A stretch of 25,544 nucleotides of DNA, from the IMG/VR virus record IMGVR_UViG_3300050015_000213, positions 1-25,544 of that record. One strand, written 5' to 3'. The first letter of the stretch is position 1; every line of letters begins with the position of its first letter. Both the position numbers and the translations under genes were made by a program. This document shows positions 17,552 through 25,544 of the stretch, in pieces. The DNA comes from a virus. A model generated the notes under the pieces. The model was not told the DNA's origin, searched no databases, and saw nothing but the letters and a program-made list of their open reading frames with translations.

Positions 17552-20135
17552 AGAGAGACTCACCAGTCGTCTTGAGATAAATAAACTGGCTCAGGACAAC
17601 TATTTTAAAAGACAGCAAGTGATAGCTAACTGTATTAATGATCCCAAGTACTTTATAAATAACTTCTGCTGGTTAAATGAACCACGAAATATCGGTAATG
17701 CTGATTTGGAGTTCTTTTTATTTCCTTACCAGGATACCGTGATTGATGATTTATACCAAGCCGAGACTCTAGGAGAGGACAGATTATTTGAAAAGAGCAG
17801 AGACCTAGGATTTACTTGGATGATGACTGCTTATTACTTGTGGAGATGGAAGTTCTCTAGAGGTTGGATTGGCCTTTTTGGAAGCAGGAAGCAAGAAGAA
17901 GTTGATAATAAGTGTTATTCCGATGATACTGAAGTTCTTACCAAGGAGGGTTGGAAGTTTTTTAAGGATGTAGATATCGAAAAGGACTTCTTTGCCACTA
18001 GGAGTAATAAAAAGGAATTTCAATGGCAGAAAGCTTTTTATAAACACCATAGTTATTACGAAGGTGATTTTTACCATATTCATTCAAGAACTCTTGATAT
18101 ATTAGTCAGCCCAAACCACAGGGTTCTTTATCGAAATAATCCTTGGGGAATGATACGAGGTATGTATAAAAGCAATGAGAATATATCAAGAGCTGAAGAC
18201 CTTTATAAGCGTGGTGATTCTTTAATCACTATACCTGCAACTTCGTCTTGGAAAGGAAAAAAAATAAATGAATTTAAACTTGATTGGAAAAAAAGCGTAC
18301 ATAGGGAATACAAAAAAAGTGAGTATGATACTAAAGAGTTCGGTGGTATTACTATGTCAGGAGATGACTATTGTGCTTTTATGGGAATGTGGCTTGCCGA
18401 AGGATGTGTTGTCAGAAACAGTGGAAACACGGTAATGGTTTCTCAGTTACAAAAAAGTAAGGGGTTTGTTGAATTTAAGGATTTACTTATAAGGGTTTTC
18501 GGAGAAGAACCTTGTTATAATGGAACGAGTTGGCAGATAGGTAGAAAGTCGTTATTCCGTTATTTATTTCAATTTGGTAAGGCTCCTGATAAGTTTATCC
18601 CTGAAGATATAATGAATTCAACCAAAGAACAGTTGGGTATCTTTCTTCACTACTATATGTTGGGAGATGGTTGTTTTTCAGCACAACCGACTATGGGTAC
18701 TGTCAGTAGGAAAATGGCAGATCAGTTACAGGAAGTTATTCAGAAACTTGGATATTCAGCGATGGTGCAAACAGAGATATGTAAAAAGGACAGGAGGATA
18801 GCAGGACATTTGGTCAAAAAAGAAAATACACTTCCTTTTTATAGGTTGAACATAAGAACTTCAGAGTACCAAACAATAAATATAAACAAGACTCAATACA
18901 AAGGAGATATATGGTGCGTGTCAGTCCCGAATGAAATATTATATGTTAGGAGAAATGGTAAACCTTCTTGGTGCGGCAATACGATTAGTTCCTTCTTTGG
19001 AAAATTAAGGTTCATGTTCTACAGATTGCCTGATTGGATGATACCCAAGAACTTTAAGAAGAAGATGTACGATAATGAAAATAAACTCTTCAATCCTGAA
19101 ATTAACTCTCTTATTCAAGGAGAATCAAGCAATCCTAACTTTGGAAGGGACAGGCGTTCAAGTATCACCGTCATTGATGAACTCTTCTTACATGAGTACG
19201 CTCAGGATATGTGGCGGAATGTCGCTGAAACAAGCAAGTGCAGAATCGGAGTTAGCACGCCAAAACCTACCAGATTTGCTAAAACTCTTAAAGAAGCAAT
19301 GGGGACTAACGGTTGGCTTAGAAGCTATCATTGGTCAAAACATCCTTTCAAAGACCAAGAATGGTATGAAGAAGAAAAGAAAAGATACTTAGGCGATGAG
19401 ATGGGGCTGAGGATGGAGTTGGAACTGGAGTACCTTACAAACCCCGATACCTTAGTTTACCCTCAGGCAGAGTTGATTAAGATTGAACACAAGGAATACC
19501 AGTTGGGTAATCCTATATATGTAAGTCTTGATTGGGGTTCTGCTCCGAGTGCTACTGTCTTTTGTTGGTGGCAGAGGCAGGATAAATGGGTTCTCTTAGA
19601 GGCCCTGCAAGTAAAAGAGAAACATATTAACTGGTATATGCCTTTTCTTTGTCCTGATGTTCCCGTAAACCTTGATTACAAGTATGATAAGTATGAACAG
19701 GAGGTCTTAGACAAAGTAAGGAAGTGGAGTAAGGCTTTTAACTTTTATGGAGAAGCTGCTCACTGGCAGAAGAATATGACTACCTCTACCAGTATCGCCC
19801 AGGAGTTAATGAAAGACCCTTATAGGGTTCAATTAAGATACAATCCTAATGCTATCGGTCATCAGGCACGGCAAGCGGCAGTTAAGGAACTCATAAGACA
19901 AGGAGTGGTGTTTAATGATACTTACTATTGTTCAGGAATCCTAGACTCAATGAGCATGGCTCACTTTCCCAAGACTCAAGGCACTAGAGAAAAAGAAGCT
20001 CCTGTCCACGATGAAACCGCTGATGCTCGTAGTGCCGTAGAAAATTTTGCAGTAAATGTTATGGGAGTCAGGACTGGTATTAAGGCAACTATTTATAATA
20101 AAAGATATGCAAACATTGGGAATACAGGAAGATAG
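17505..20135 (+). CDS. terL: Terminase large subunit interrupted by an intein
   Basis: 876 residues, of which 356 are an intein, leaving a 520-residue terminase. The ATPase has an adenine-binding FPYQDTVID (about 73-81), a Walker-A-like EKSRDLGFTW (96-105), a Walker B ITVIDELF (about 552-559) and the STPKPT coupling motif after it. The RNase H-like nuclease has YVSLDWGSA (about 671-679) and HDETADARSA near the end. It drives DNA into the head and cuts it. The intein sits shortly after the FGSRKQ segment following the Walker A motif, where loss of splicing would block packaging. Confidence 0.93.
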   Translation: MNLPKLEQYLNSKEYEERLTSRLEINKLAQDNYFKRQQVIANCINDPKYFINNFCWLNEPRNIGNADLEFFLFPYQDTVIDDLYQAETLGEDRLFEKSRDLGFTWMMTAYYLWRWKFSRGWIGLFGSRKQEEVDNKCYSDDTEVLTKEGWKFFKDVDIEKDFFATRSNKKEFQWQKAFYKHHSYYEGDFYHIHSRTLDILVSPNHRVLYRNNPWGMIRGMYKSNENISRAEDLYKRGDSLITIPATSSWKGKKINEFKLDWKKSVHREYKKSEYDTKEFGGITMSGDDYCAFMGMWLAEGCVVRNSGNTVMVSQLQKSKGFVEFKDLLIRVFGEEPCYNGTSWQIGRKSLFRYLFQFGKAPDKFIPEDIMNSTKEQLGIFLHYYMLGDGCFSAQPTMGTVSRKMADQLQEVIQKLGYSAMVQTEICKKDRRIAGHLVKKENTLPFYRLNIRTSEYQTININKTQYKGDIWCVSVPNEILYVRRNGKPSWCGNTISSFFGKLRFMFYRLPDWMIPKNFKKKMYDNENKLFNPEINSLIQGESSNPNFGRDRRSSITVIDELFLHEYAQDMWRNVAETSKCRIGVSTPKPTRFAKTLKEAMGTNGWLRSYHWSKHPFKDQEWYEEEKKRYLGDEMGLRMELELEYLTNPDTLVYPQAELIKIEHKEYQLGNPIYVSLDWGSAPSATVFCWWQRQDKWVLLEALQVKEKHINWYMPFLCPDVPVNLDYKYDKYEQEVLDKVRKWSKAFNFYGEAAHWQKNMTTSTSIAQELMKDPYRVQLRYNPNAIGHQARQAAVKELIRQGVVFNDTYYCSGILDSMSMAHFPKTQGTREKEAPVHDETADARSAVENFAVNVMGVRTGIKATIYNKRYANIGNTGR
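17913..18980 (+). other. LAGLIDADG-containing intein in terL
   Basis: Residues 137-492 of the large terminase. It begins with Cys137 (CYSDDTEVLT, splicing block A), has the block B VSPNHRV, two LAGLIDADG motifs (FMGMWLAEGC and FLHYYMLGDGC), block F (GDIWCVSVPNEILYVRR) and ends WCGN with Asn492 followed by Thr493. The penultimate residue is Gly instead of the usual His, which occurs in some inteins that still splice. The homing endonuclease appears intact. The boundaries are clear from the motifs. Confidence 0.92.
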
Positions 20136-20151
20136 AAGCAGGTCAGCTGAT

Positions 20152-20478
20152 ATGGTCAGGACAAGGAGGGGTTGTGATGTTGAATTAGACCTTACTTGGT
20201 CTAAGTATCTTGTTAATGAGATACAAACCCTCTCTCCATATATAGGAGCAGTCATATTTAAAGATTCAAGGCAAGTGGTTTTCTTTTACAAAAATATTAT
20301 AATTTATAAGGTTCTGATGAACGAACTGAATATCCAAGACATTAAATTCAAGGAACACAAAGAAAAGGTTAGGACTATACTAAAAATGATTGATCTTAAT
20401 TTTATTCCTTTAAAGGACTTGAATGAGTGCCGCAAGGGAATCAAGGGTATCAATCTTAAACTGGGAACAGTAAAATAA
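20152..20478 (+). CDS. Hypothetical protein between terminase and portal (108 aa)
   Basis: I chose the ATG at 20152 (MVRTRRGCDVELDLTWSKY), 16 bases after the terminase stop; longer starts at 20056 or 20107 would run over the terminase. The protein is alpha/beta, with YIGAVIFKDSRQVVFFYK and a basic C-terminal half. It ends in TAATG overlapping the portal start, so it is translated with the portal. Perhaps a virion accessory; family not recognised. Confidence 0.58.
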   Translation: MVRTRRGCDVELDLTWSKYLVNEIQTLSPYIGAVIFKDSRQVVFFYKNIIIYKVLMNELNIQDIKFKEHKEKVRTILKMIDLNFIPLKDLNECRKGIKGINLKLGTVK

Positions 20479-22550
20479 TGCCTGAAGCACCTAAAATGTT
20501 TGGAGAAAAACAAGAGAAAGTATTTCTCGAAGAATACTATCACCCTTCCAGAGATATTCAGGAAGCAATCTTTGATACCTACGAGAAGTTGTTGCGTTGG
20601 CGTTCACTGAGAGAGCAAGGGTATAAGCAGTTTAATGGAAAGCAGTTGCAAGATTGGTTGCAAGAATCCCGTGAAAAATACTGGGGGTATCTTCCTGTCT
20701 CTTATGACTTGGATGTTCCTCAGTTTTTTGTTCCTGAAACCAGAAACCAAGTCAACTATATGTTGGCAAAGATTGCTAATCTTAGAATGAAACCTTCTTT
20801 TGAGGGAGTTGAGAACTTTGATATTATTAAAGCTACGATACTAAAAGATTTCTTTGAATACTGGAGGCGTTCGAGCAATAAAAAGATTAAGAACTTCTGG
20901 GCTTTCCTTTATACAGTAATCAATGGAACGGCGATTGAATTTGTTGGTTATAAATCCAAAAGGAACAAAGTTAAGGATATAACAATGTTTGACCCTATCT
21001 CTGGCGAGGTAGAGTGGAAAGACAGGGATGATGAATACTCAGACGCAGTGGAAGTCCTTTGCAACTTAGAAGACATTTACATTCCTAAGTTATGGGAACC
21101 TGACATTCAGGAACAGGAAGAATTGATTTGGAGAACACTGATGAAGTGGTCTGACTTTAAAAATGCTTTCTCTGGGTACGAGTTAGGAGAGTATGTAATG
21201 CCTGGTATGCAGTTTGCTGACCAGAGTATCTTCTCTCAGTTCTTGGCTTATGATGTCAAAGGTTCCGATTTCGTAGAAGTAATCCGTTACTTCAATGCTC
21301 CCAAGGACAGGTATATGATTATTGCCAATGGGGTTCTGTTGAATCCTGTGAAGCAAAAAGGAAAGAGAGATGAGATTATTTCTCCTCTTCCTTGGAATCA
21401 TAAAAAACTCCCCTTTGCCAAGTCTATATTTGAGCCTCTGGATGCAAACTTCTTCTATGGGATGAGCCTACCTCAGAAGGTTAAGACTCCCCAAGAAGCA
21501 TTGAACAAGATGACTGAGCTTCAGATGGAAAGAGAAATCAGAAGCGTATCAAGTCCTATTATTACTACTGATCCCGCAGTTGATTTAGGGTTGGAGTTCA
21601 AAGCAGGGCGTATCTATCAGGTAGGTGTTCCTGTTGAACAGTATAAGGAAATGAATGTCCAGCCTACGAGTCCTGCTTTCCAAGGGTTTATTGCTTCTTT
21701 AAATGGAATGATTCAGAGGGCGGGTACAGGCTCATCTTATGTTGCTCCAGGTGGCAAACAGCCTCGTAGTGCCACTGAGAAGGCTCAGGAAGCCCAGACG
21801 CAGAAAGAAGCAGTTGGGTTGCCCCAGTTGTTTTATCAAGACCTTATTGAACAAGTATCTTGGTTGGTAATTCAGAATATGATTCAGTTCTATACTGCCG
21901 AGAAGACTAATAAGATTCTGGGAGATAGGAAGTTCAAGAAGATTCTTAACATGATTAATGTCCAGTTGGCACAGGGTGGAACTGGGAACAGGTATATTCG
22001 TATTACCGACAAACCTGCCACTGGAGATGACTTGAAGAATGAAGCGTGGTATCGCTCTATGTTCTCCAAGGAGAGAGCTGAAGTGATTGAGGTTACCCCT
22101 AGGATGTTAAGACAGATGAGATTCGATATTAAGGTAGACTTTGAGAAGGAAGAAGATATTGAATCAGAGCGTGCTTTGTTCTTGGACTTTAGCAATATGC
22201 TTATCACTCAGTTTGGCCAGCCGGGACAAGATGAACAAGGACAACCTACTGCTCCTTTAATTGATAAGAAGAAGATTCTCTTCAGAATTATTGAGAAGTT
22301 TGGTGAGAATGTATCTGACTTTATACCAGATCAGTTAGAGTCCCAGTACGAGCAAGAGAGGTTCGGTATGCCAGCCCAACCTCAGCCTCAAGGTCAGCAG
22401 ATGCCTCAGGTAGATAAGAATACTCAAGCCAGACTAGGTATGCAGAATGGGGCGCAAGGCCCCGCACAACAAATGAATAAACAAGTCGGTAGTTCTCCGT
22501 TGATGAACCAATCAAGGCCAGCAACGAAACAACCGATGCCAAGAATGTAA
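20478..22550 (+). CDS. Portal protein
   Basis: 690 residues, right after the terminase. The N-terminal part has the alternating helical pattern of portals (WLQESREKYWGY..., NQVNYMLAKIANLRMKP), a long stem/wing region in the middle, and ATEKAQEAQTQKEAVG in the crown-side helix. The last 60 residues are Gln/Pro/Met-rich and probably flexible. It forms the ring through which DNA enters the head. The identification rests on size, position and this pattern rather than on one catalytic motif. Confidence 0.82.
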   Translation: MPEAPKMFGEKQEKVFLEEYYHPSRDIQEAIFDTYEKLLRWRSLREQGYKQFNGKQLQDWLQESREKYWGYLPVSYDLDVPQFFVPETRNQVNYMLAKIANLRMKPSFEGVENFDIIKATILKDFFEYWRRSSNKKIKNFWAFLYTVINGTAIEFVGYKSKRNKVKDITMFDPISGEVEWKDRDDEYSDAVEVLCNLEDIYIPKLWEPDIQEQEELIWRTLMKWSDFKNAFSGYELGEYVMPGMQFADQSIFSQFLAYDVKGSDFVEVIRYFNAPKDRYMIIANGVLLNPVKQKGKRDEIISPLPWNHKKLPFAKSIFEPLDANFFYGMSLPQKVKTPQEALNKMTELQMEREIRSVSSPIITTDPAVDLGLEFKAGRIYQVGVPVEQYKEMNVQPTSPAFQGFIASLNGMIQRAGTGSSYVAPGGKQPRSATEKAQEAQTQKEAVGLPQLFYQDLIEQVSWLVIQNMIQFYTAEKTNKILGDRKFKKILNMINVQLAQGGTGNRYIRITDKPATGDDLKNEAWYRSMFSKERAEVIEVTPRMLRQMRFDIKVDFEKEEDIESERALFLDFSNMLITQFGQPGQDEQGQPTAPLIDKKKILFRIIEKFGENVSDFIPDQLESQYEQERFGMPAQPQPQGQQMPQVDKNTQARLGMQNGAQGPAQQMNKQVGSSPLMNQSRPATKQPMPRM

Positions 22551-22551
22551 T

Positions 22552-22716
22552 ATGCCAACACCAGCTAAAAGAAGTTTTGCTCTTAATCAAAAGGATTCTG
22601 CTGAATTAAAGCAGGTGCAAAAAGAAACAGTAGATTACGCAAAGACTCGTAGAAGTGATAAGCAGGATTTAAAATCAAGGTATAAGGGAGCCAATTTTGT
22701 TTCTATTGGAAAATAA
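22552..22716 (+). CDS. Small basic protein after portal (54 aa)
   Basis: ATG at 22552 to TAA at 22714-22716. Basic and polar (MPTPAKRSFALNQKDSAELK), a single helix rich in K, Q and D, with the end GANFVSIGK. It fits between the portal stop and the next ATG with one base on each side. Role unknown; small virion or assembly helper by position. Confidence 0.55.
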   Translation: MPTPAKRSFALNQKDSAELKQVQKETVDYAKTRRSDKQDLKSRYKGANFVSIGK

Positions 22717-22717
22717 T

Positions 22718-23113
22718 ATGTCAAATATAACGAACTGGATACTAAATAGAATAGGAATCAATAAGGTTTGGGATTGGATTCTTAATCAATCTCTCTATGA
22801 GGAAGGTCTTACAATCTCTTCTCAGACTATTCGGGAAGCGTTTAATAAGGTTCCTGACCTTGCAAACTGTTATAAAGCAAGGAAGATAGGTCTTTTAAAG
22901 TCAGTAATGATAGAAGAAAAGAACTCCGAGAGACTTAAAGGACATATTGAAGAGCTTGAATTCATGCTTAGGTTTGATATTCCAATTCAAGGAGTTATGC
23001 CAAAGGTCGAAGAAGTTAAAGTAGCGGTTCCTACCAAGGCTGATTTCCTTGGTAAGTGGAGTCCAAAAGAAGATGTTGGAAAAAAGGATACAATCGAAAA
23101 GAAAAAAAAGTAG
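22718..23113 (+). CDS. Hypothetical head-region protein (131 aa)
   Basis: I chose the ATG at 22718 (MSNITNWILNRIGINKVW) after the previous stop; a start at 22697 lies inside it. Trp/Ile-rich amphipathic N-terminus (about 4-24), helical middle with EEKNSERLKGHIEELEFML, then a linker and a Lys-rich tail. Possibly a head-assembly partner from its position between portal and scaffold. No family recognised. Confidence 0.55.
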   Translation: MSNITNWILNRIGINKVWDWILNQSLYEEGLTISSQTIREAFNKVPDLANCYKARKIGLLKSVMIEEKNSERLKGHIEELEFMLRFDIPIQGVMPKVEEVKVAVPTKADFLGKWSPKEDVGKKDTIEKKKK

Positions 23114-23231
23114 TCATCCTAAACGAAAACTGAATGATGTTAAGAAATCTATTGGAAAGTATCGAGATACGGTTGAGAAATACAATTACTATAAGATGAA
23201 GACTAATAAAGGATTTGGCGATGCCTATTAA
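23073..23231 (+). CDS. Small basic protein (52 aa)
   Basis: The ATG at 23073 (MLEKRIQSKRKKSSHPK) gives 52 residues; the first 13 overlap the previous gene in another frame. Basic N-terminus, then a helical DVKKSIGKYRDTVEKYNYYK and a GFGDAY end. It looks like a real small protein rather than a shadow because its later part covers otherwise empty sequence. Function unknown. Confidence 0.48.
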   Translation: MLEKRIQSKRKKSSHPKRKLNDVKKSIGKYRDTVEKYNYYKMKTNKGFGDAY

Positions 23232-23344
23232 ATACACAAACAGGACAAATAGTTGATTCTGTTATATAATATATGAATAGAGTCGCCGTCTTTACGGGCG
23301 TGTTAGCAAGCCTTATTTAAGTTATCTAATAATACAAAAATACT
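23232..23344 (+). promoter_or_regulatory. Capsid-gene leader with possible promoter
   Basis: TATAAT at 23265-23270 has a weak -35 (AGGACA, 23242-23247, 17 bases away). The transcript would contain a CGCCGT/ACGGGCG hairpin (about 23284-23300, one bulge). It may give extra transcription of the scaffold, decoration and capsid genes. The -35 match is 4 of 6. Confidence 0.4.
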
Positions 23345-23950
23345 ATGGCTATCGAAGAAGAATTGGAACAGTTGAAAAAGACCAATGATGAGTTGCAGTT
23401 AAAAGCAACTGAGTTGGAAAGTATTAAGACACAAATGGCTAGTGAGCAAAAGAAAAAGGAAGCTCTTGAGCTTGAAACTAAAAGACAACAAGAACTCCTT
23501 GATAAAACTCGTGGTCAAAAGCAGACAGAACAAGAGTCTGTTGTAGGTAAACTCAGGGAAGAGAACTTGCAAAAGGCTCGTAACTTACTCATTGAAAAAT
23601 TCAAATTGGAAGGTGATAGTATTAAGTTAGTAGATGACAAGTTCAAAAAGATTGACACTGGAGCTATTACTCCTGAAAACATTTACGAAGATTTAGAGGA
23701 AGCATATGTTTCCCTAAACCGTAAAAAGTTTTTAAAAGCTCAAGAAGAGATGGAGAATAGGTCACAGGCTGGAAATGATTTTGTAGCTCAACAATCTACT
23801 GACGCTTCGCTAGGAACTCAACCTTCAGCAAATGCTGAAAATATCCAAATTGATAAAGCAGATGAGTGGGTTATCCGTAATAACCCTCGTTTCCAAACTC
23901 CTGAAGGCTTACAAGCCTATAAGCGTTTGAAAGCGGCGGGAAAGATATAA
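23345..23950 (+). CDS. Scaffolding protein
   Basis: 201 residues. Residues about 1-75 form a long coiled coil (EEELEQLKKTNDELQLKATE...), followed by a helical region (EENLQKARNLLIEKF), a Gln/Asn/Ser-rich linker (about 140-170) and a basic helical end (EGLQAYKRLKAAGKI). Coiled coil, flexible linker and basic tail directly before the decoration and capsid genes are the usual form of a phage head scaffold, which templates capsid assembly and then leaves or is digested. No protease domain is seen. Confidence 0.75.
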   Translation: MAIEEELEQLKKTNDELQLKATELESIKTQMASEQKKKEALELETKRQQELLDKTRGQKQTEQESVVGKLREENLQKARNLLIEKFKLEGDSIKLVDDKFKKIDTGAITPENIYEDLEEAYVSLNRKKFLKAQEEMENRSQAGNDFVAQQSTDASLGTQPSANAENIQIDKADEWVIRNNPRFQTPEGLQAYKRLKAAGKI

Positions 23951-23970
23951 TATTTCCCTTAATATAAAAA

Positions 23971-24546
23971 ATGGCAGTAAAACCTATTAGCCCTTACGGT
24001 ATGGATGAAACTCGCAACTTGCTGTTGCAGGATTCTCTTACTTTTAAGGTCGGTGACTTGGTATTTGGTGCAGGTAGCGGCTCTACTCTTTATCAGACGG
24101 TAATGAGCAATGCTAATACTGGTACAGCGGGTTCGTATTATGTATATGGTATTATAACTGGATTTAGGGACAAACTTGGCAATATCTATCCTGCTACGGG
24201 ACAAGACCCTACCAATACTCCTAACCAGGTTACTACTGGTGCGACGAATGTATCGACTGTTAAACTTCAGGCAGTGGTTCTTCCTATTAAAGAGAGTGAA
24301 GAATATGAAGTTGATTTGGATGATACCGCAGGGACGACCCATTATTCGGATCAGCCCTTGGTTTGGTTTACGTTTGCTGATTGCAGGACTCTTGATGAAT
24401 CTACTGCCCTTGCTTGCAATGATGGTAGTTCTCCCTTGCAGTTTTTCTCTTTGGGTACTGTTAAAGACCCTTCAACAAGCACAGTTACAAAGGTCAGAGG
24501 AAAGTTTGCCAAAGCCAACATGATTGGTTTAGGTGAAGCCGTTTAA
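23971..24546 (+). CDS. Head decoration/stabilisation-like protein
   Basis: 191 residues, beta-rich, Gly/Thr/Ser-rich, starting MAVKPISPYGMDETRNLLL, with SLTFKVGDLVFGAGSG, TVKLQAVVLPIKESEEYEV and a C-terminal FAKANMIGLGEAV. A beta-rich protein of this size between scaffold and capsid is usually a decoration protein that cements the expanded capsid. The call is by position and composition; it could be another minor head protein. Confidence 0.6.
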   Translation: MAVKPISPYGMDETRNLLLQDSLTFKVGDLVFGAGSGSTLYQTVMSNANTGTAGSYYVYGIITGFRDKLGNIYPATGQDPTNTPNQVTTGATNVSTVKLQAVVLPIKESEEYEVDLDDTAGTTHYSDQPLVWFTFADCRTLDESTALACNDGSSPLQFFSLGTVKDPSTSTVTKVRGKFAKANMIGLGEAV

Positions 24547-24557
24547 GTAAATTAAAT

Positions 24558-24580
24558 AGGTTAATTGAAAAGATTAACTT
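24558..24580 (+). promoter_or_regulatory. Hairpin before the capsid gene
   Basis: A 6-8 bp stem GTTAAT/ATTAAC (24560-24565, 24573-24578), extended by A-T and G-T pairs, with a 7-base loop, ends 8 bases before the GTG start of the capsid gene. It may tune its translation or mark an mRNA processing site. Confidence 0.4.
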
Positions 24581-24588
24581 AAAATATC

Positions 24589-25544
24589 GTGCCTATAACT
24601 ACAAGTAATATTGATCTGTATCTCCGTGGCGTACGGGCAGACTTCGCTCTGGTAATCGACCAAGCTGAAAAACAGTTGGCCGCTTATGATTCAAATGTCT
24701 ATCTGGACGTTGCAAATAAAACTGGTGCGTTGTTTGAAGAATTTAATGCAATTGGTCAGCAAAGAGTTGAGTTCAATTCAGTGACTGGTGTGAAAGAATT
24801 ACAACCTACTGCTGAACTGCAACCTTTCCCCGAAGTTAGCTATGTTCCTAGCTTTATAACAGCTGTGGAACCCCAGAAGTTTACTGATCGTATTCGTGTG
24901 TCTTATGAATCGGCTGAGAGGCGTGATTCTAAGTACCAATCCGCTTTGAATGAAGCCAGTAAGTTGAATATCGCTTATGCGAATACGAAAGCTCGCCATA
25001 AGTTTGATCGTTTGAATCAGGGAACTGCTACTGTAACTGCTTCGTATCCTCAGTTGTTTGATTATAATGATTCTGTGGCTTTGTTTAGTGCTTCTCATCC
25101 TGATAAAGTAGGTTCAGTTCATTCTAATACTGTAACTGCTTCTGATATTTCTCCGACTACCATCGAAACGATGATTTTGGTGCTTCAGAATCAAGTTGAT
25201 GATATTGGTGAACCGATGCCGATGGGCGGTGGTACTAACTATCTGATTGTTCCTCCGGCTAAAGTTAAGAAAGCTAAAGAGAACATTGATAGCGAGTGGC
25301 AGGTGAATAGTGCTAACAACAATATCAATGTTTGGAGAACTACCAGTTGGGTATTGGTAACTTCGCCTTTCCTTGGTACTACCAATAGCGGTTCAAATAC
25401 TGCGTGGTATATTGTTGATGGTATGTTTTCTCCTTTCAAGGATGTTATGTTCAAGTCTGTCAACAACGATACTTGGGAAGACAAGAATAACAAATCCTTT
25501 GTGCATGATATTGAAATGGAACACAAGGTCGGTGCGATTGATTA
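24589..25544 (+). CDS. Major capsid protein (partial, GTG start)
   Basis: The frame opens at GTG 24589 (MPITTSNIDLYLRGVRADF); an in-frame stop lies 6 bases upstream and no ATG is available, so the GTG is the start. It runs past the window, 318 codons so far. The segments SVALFSASHPDKV and QVDDIGEPMPMGGGTNYLIVPP match the core of HK97-fold capsid proteins related to the Mu gpT-type head subunit. The N-terminal part could be an arm or delta-like region. It follows scaffold and decoration genes, as expected. Full length and C-terminus are not visible. Confidence 0.85.
   Translation, partial: MPITTSNIDLYLRGVRADFALVIDQAEKQLAAYDSNVYLDVANKTGALFEEFNAIGQQRVEFNSVTGVKELQPTAELQPFPEVSYVPSFITAVEPQKFTDRIRVSYESAERRDSKYQSALNEASKLNIAYANTKARHKFDRLNQGTATVTASYPQLFDYNDSVALFSASHPDKVGSVHSNTVTASDISPTTIETMILVLQNQVDDIGEPMPMGGGTNYLIVPPAKVKKAKENIDSEWQVNSANNNINVWRTTSWVLVTSPFLGTTNSGSNTAWYIVDGMFSPFKDVMFKSVNNDTWEDKNNKSFVHDIEMEHKVGAID

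Noticed and set aside
1-25544. CRISPR array, integrase/attachment sites, insertion sequences
   Set aside because: No regularly spaced repeats, tyrosine or serine recombinase, or transposase with terminal repeats was seen.

Overview
The window is a segment of a low-GC, double-stranded DNA tailed-phage genome (class Caudoviricetes). No integrase, repressor or host-like gene is visible. It has a canonical terminase, portal, scaffold, decoration and capsid order on the + strand, and a long leftward array of mostly very small genes on the - strand. TGA works as a stop (for example the ATGA stop/start overlap at 1464-1467), so the standard bacterial code applies. Almost no start codon has a Shine-Dalgarno sequence; leaders are A/T-rich, ending in forms like AAAAATATG. 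Promoters, however, are textbook sigma70 (TTGACA-N17-TATAAT). The host cannot be named from this. The A/T leaders resemble SD-independent hosts, while the promoters argue against Bacteroidota.

Layout. (1) 1-690, + strand: the end of a rightward unit holding the tail of a papain/C39-like protein, a two-helix membrane protein and a Nmad1/DUF1599-like protein. (2) 664-907: two back-to-back terminators, a promoter-hairpins-terminator unit that looks like a small RNA gene, and a tRNA-His-like gene. (3) 913-8954, - strand: NinG-like nucleases, small zinc proteins, a PD-(D/E)XK exonuclease, a SWIM protein, an SSB-like protein ending in IPF, an MT-A70 adenine methyltransferase, and many short unknowns. 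A 490-base gene-free stretch (2814-3302) holds a tRNA-Ile(GAT) and two large closed RNA domains. (4) 9021-12467, - strand: an amidoligase and a class-II glutamine-amidotransferase-like protein separated by an HNH endonuclease gene. The HNH gene has its own consensus promoter and an intricate set of interleaved inverted repeats. A roughly 330-base structured leader precedes the unit. (5) 12470-15164, - strand: small unknown genes, one helix-turn-helix protein and two short membrane or hydrophobic proteins. (6) 15165-15911: a divergent control region with promoters in both directions, palindromes and short repeats. (7) 16098-25544, + strand: the packaging and head genes. The large terminase is interrupted by a 356-residue LAGLIDADG intein, and the major capsid gene runs off the window.

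How the parts work together. The leftward genes look like the early replication/recombination and host-modification set (SSB, exonuclease, NinG, methyltransferase). The rightward genes package DNA and build the head. The most unusual content is the amidoligase plus glutamine-amidotransferase pair, which implies that the phage makes or modifies a peptide or amide bond. Next come several RNA-scale signals: two large RNA domains beside a tRNA, a candidate small RNA, a structured operon leader and an attenuator-like repeat cluster.
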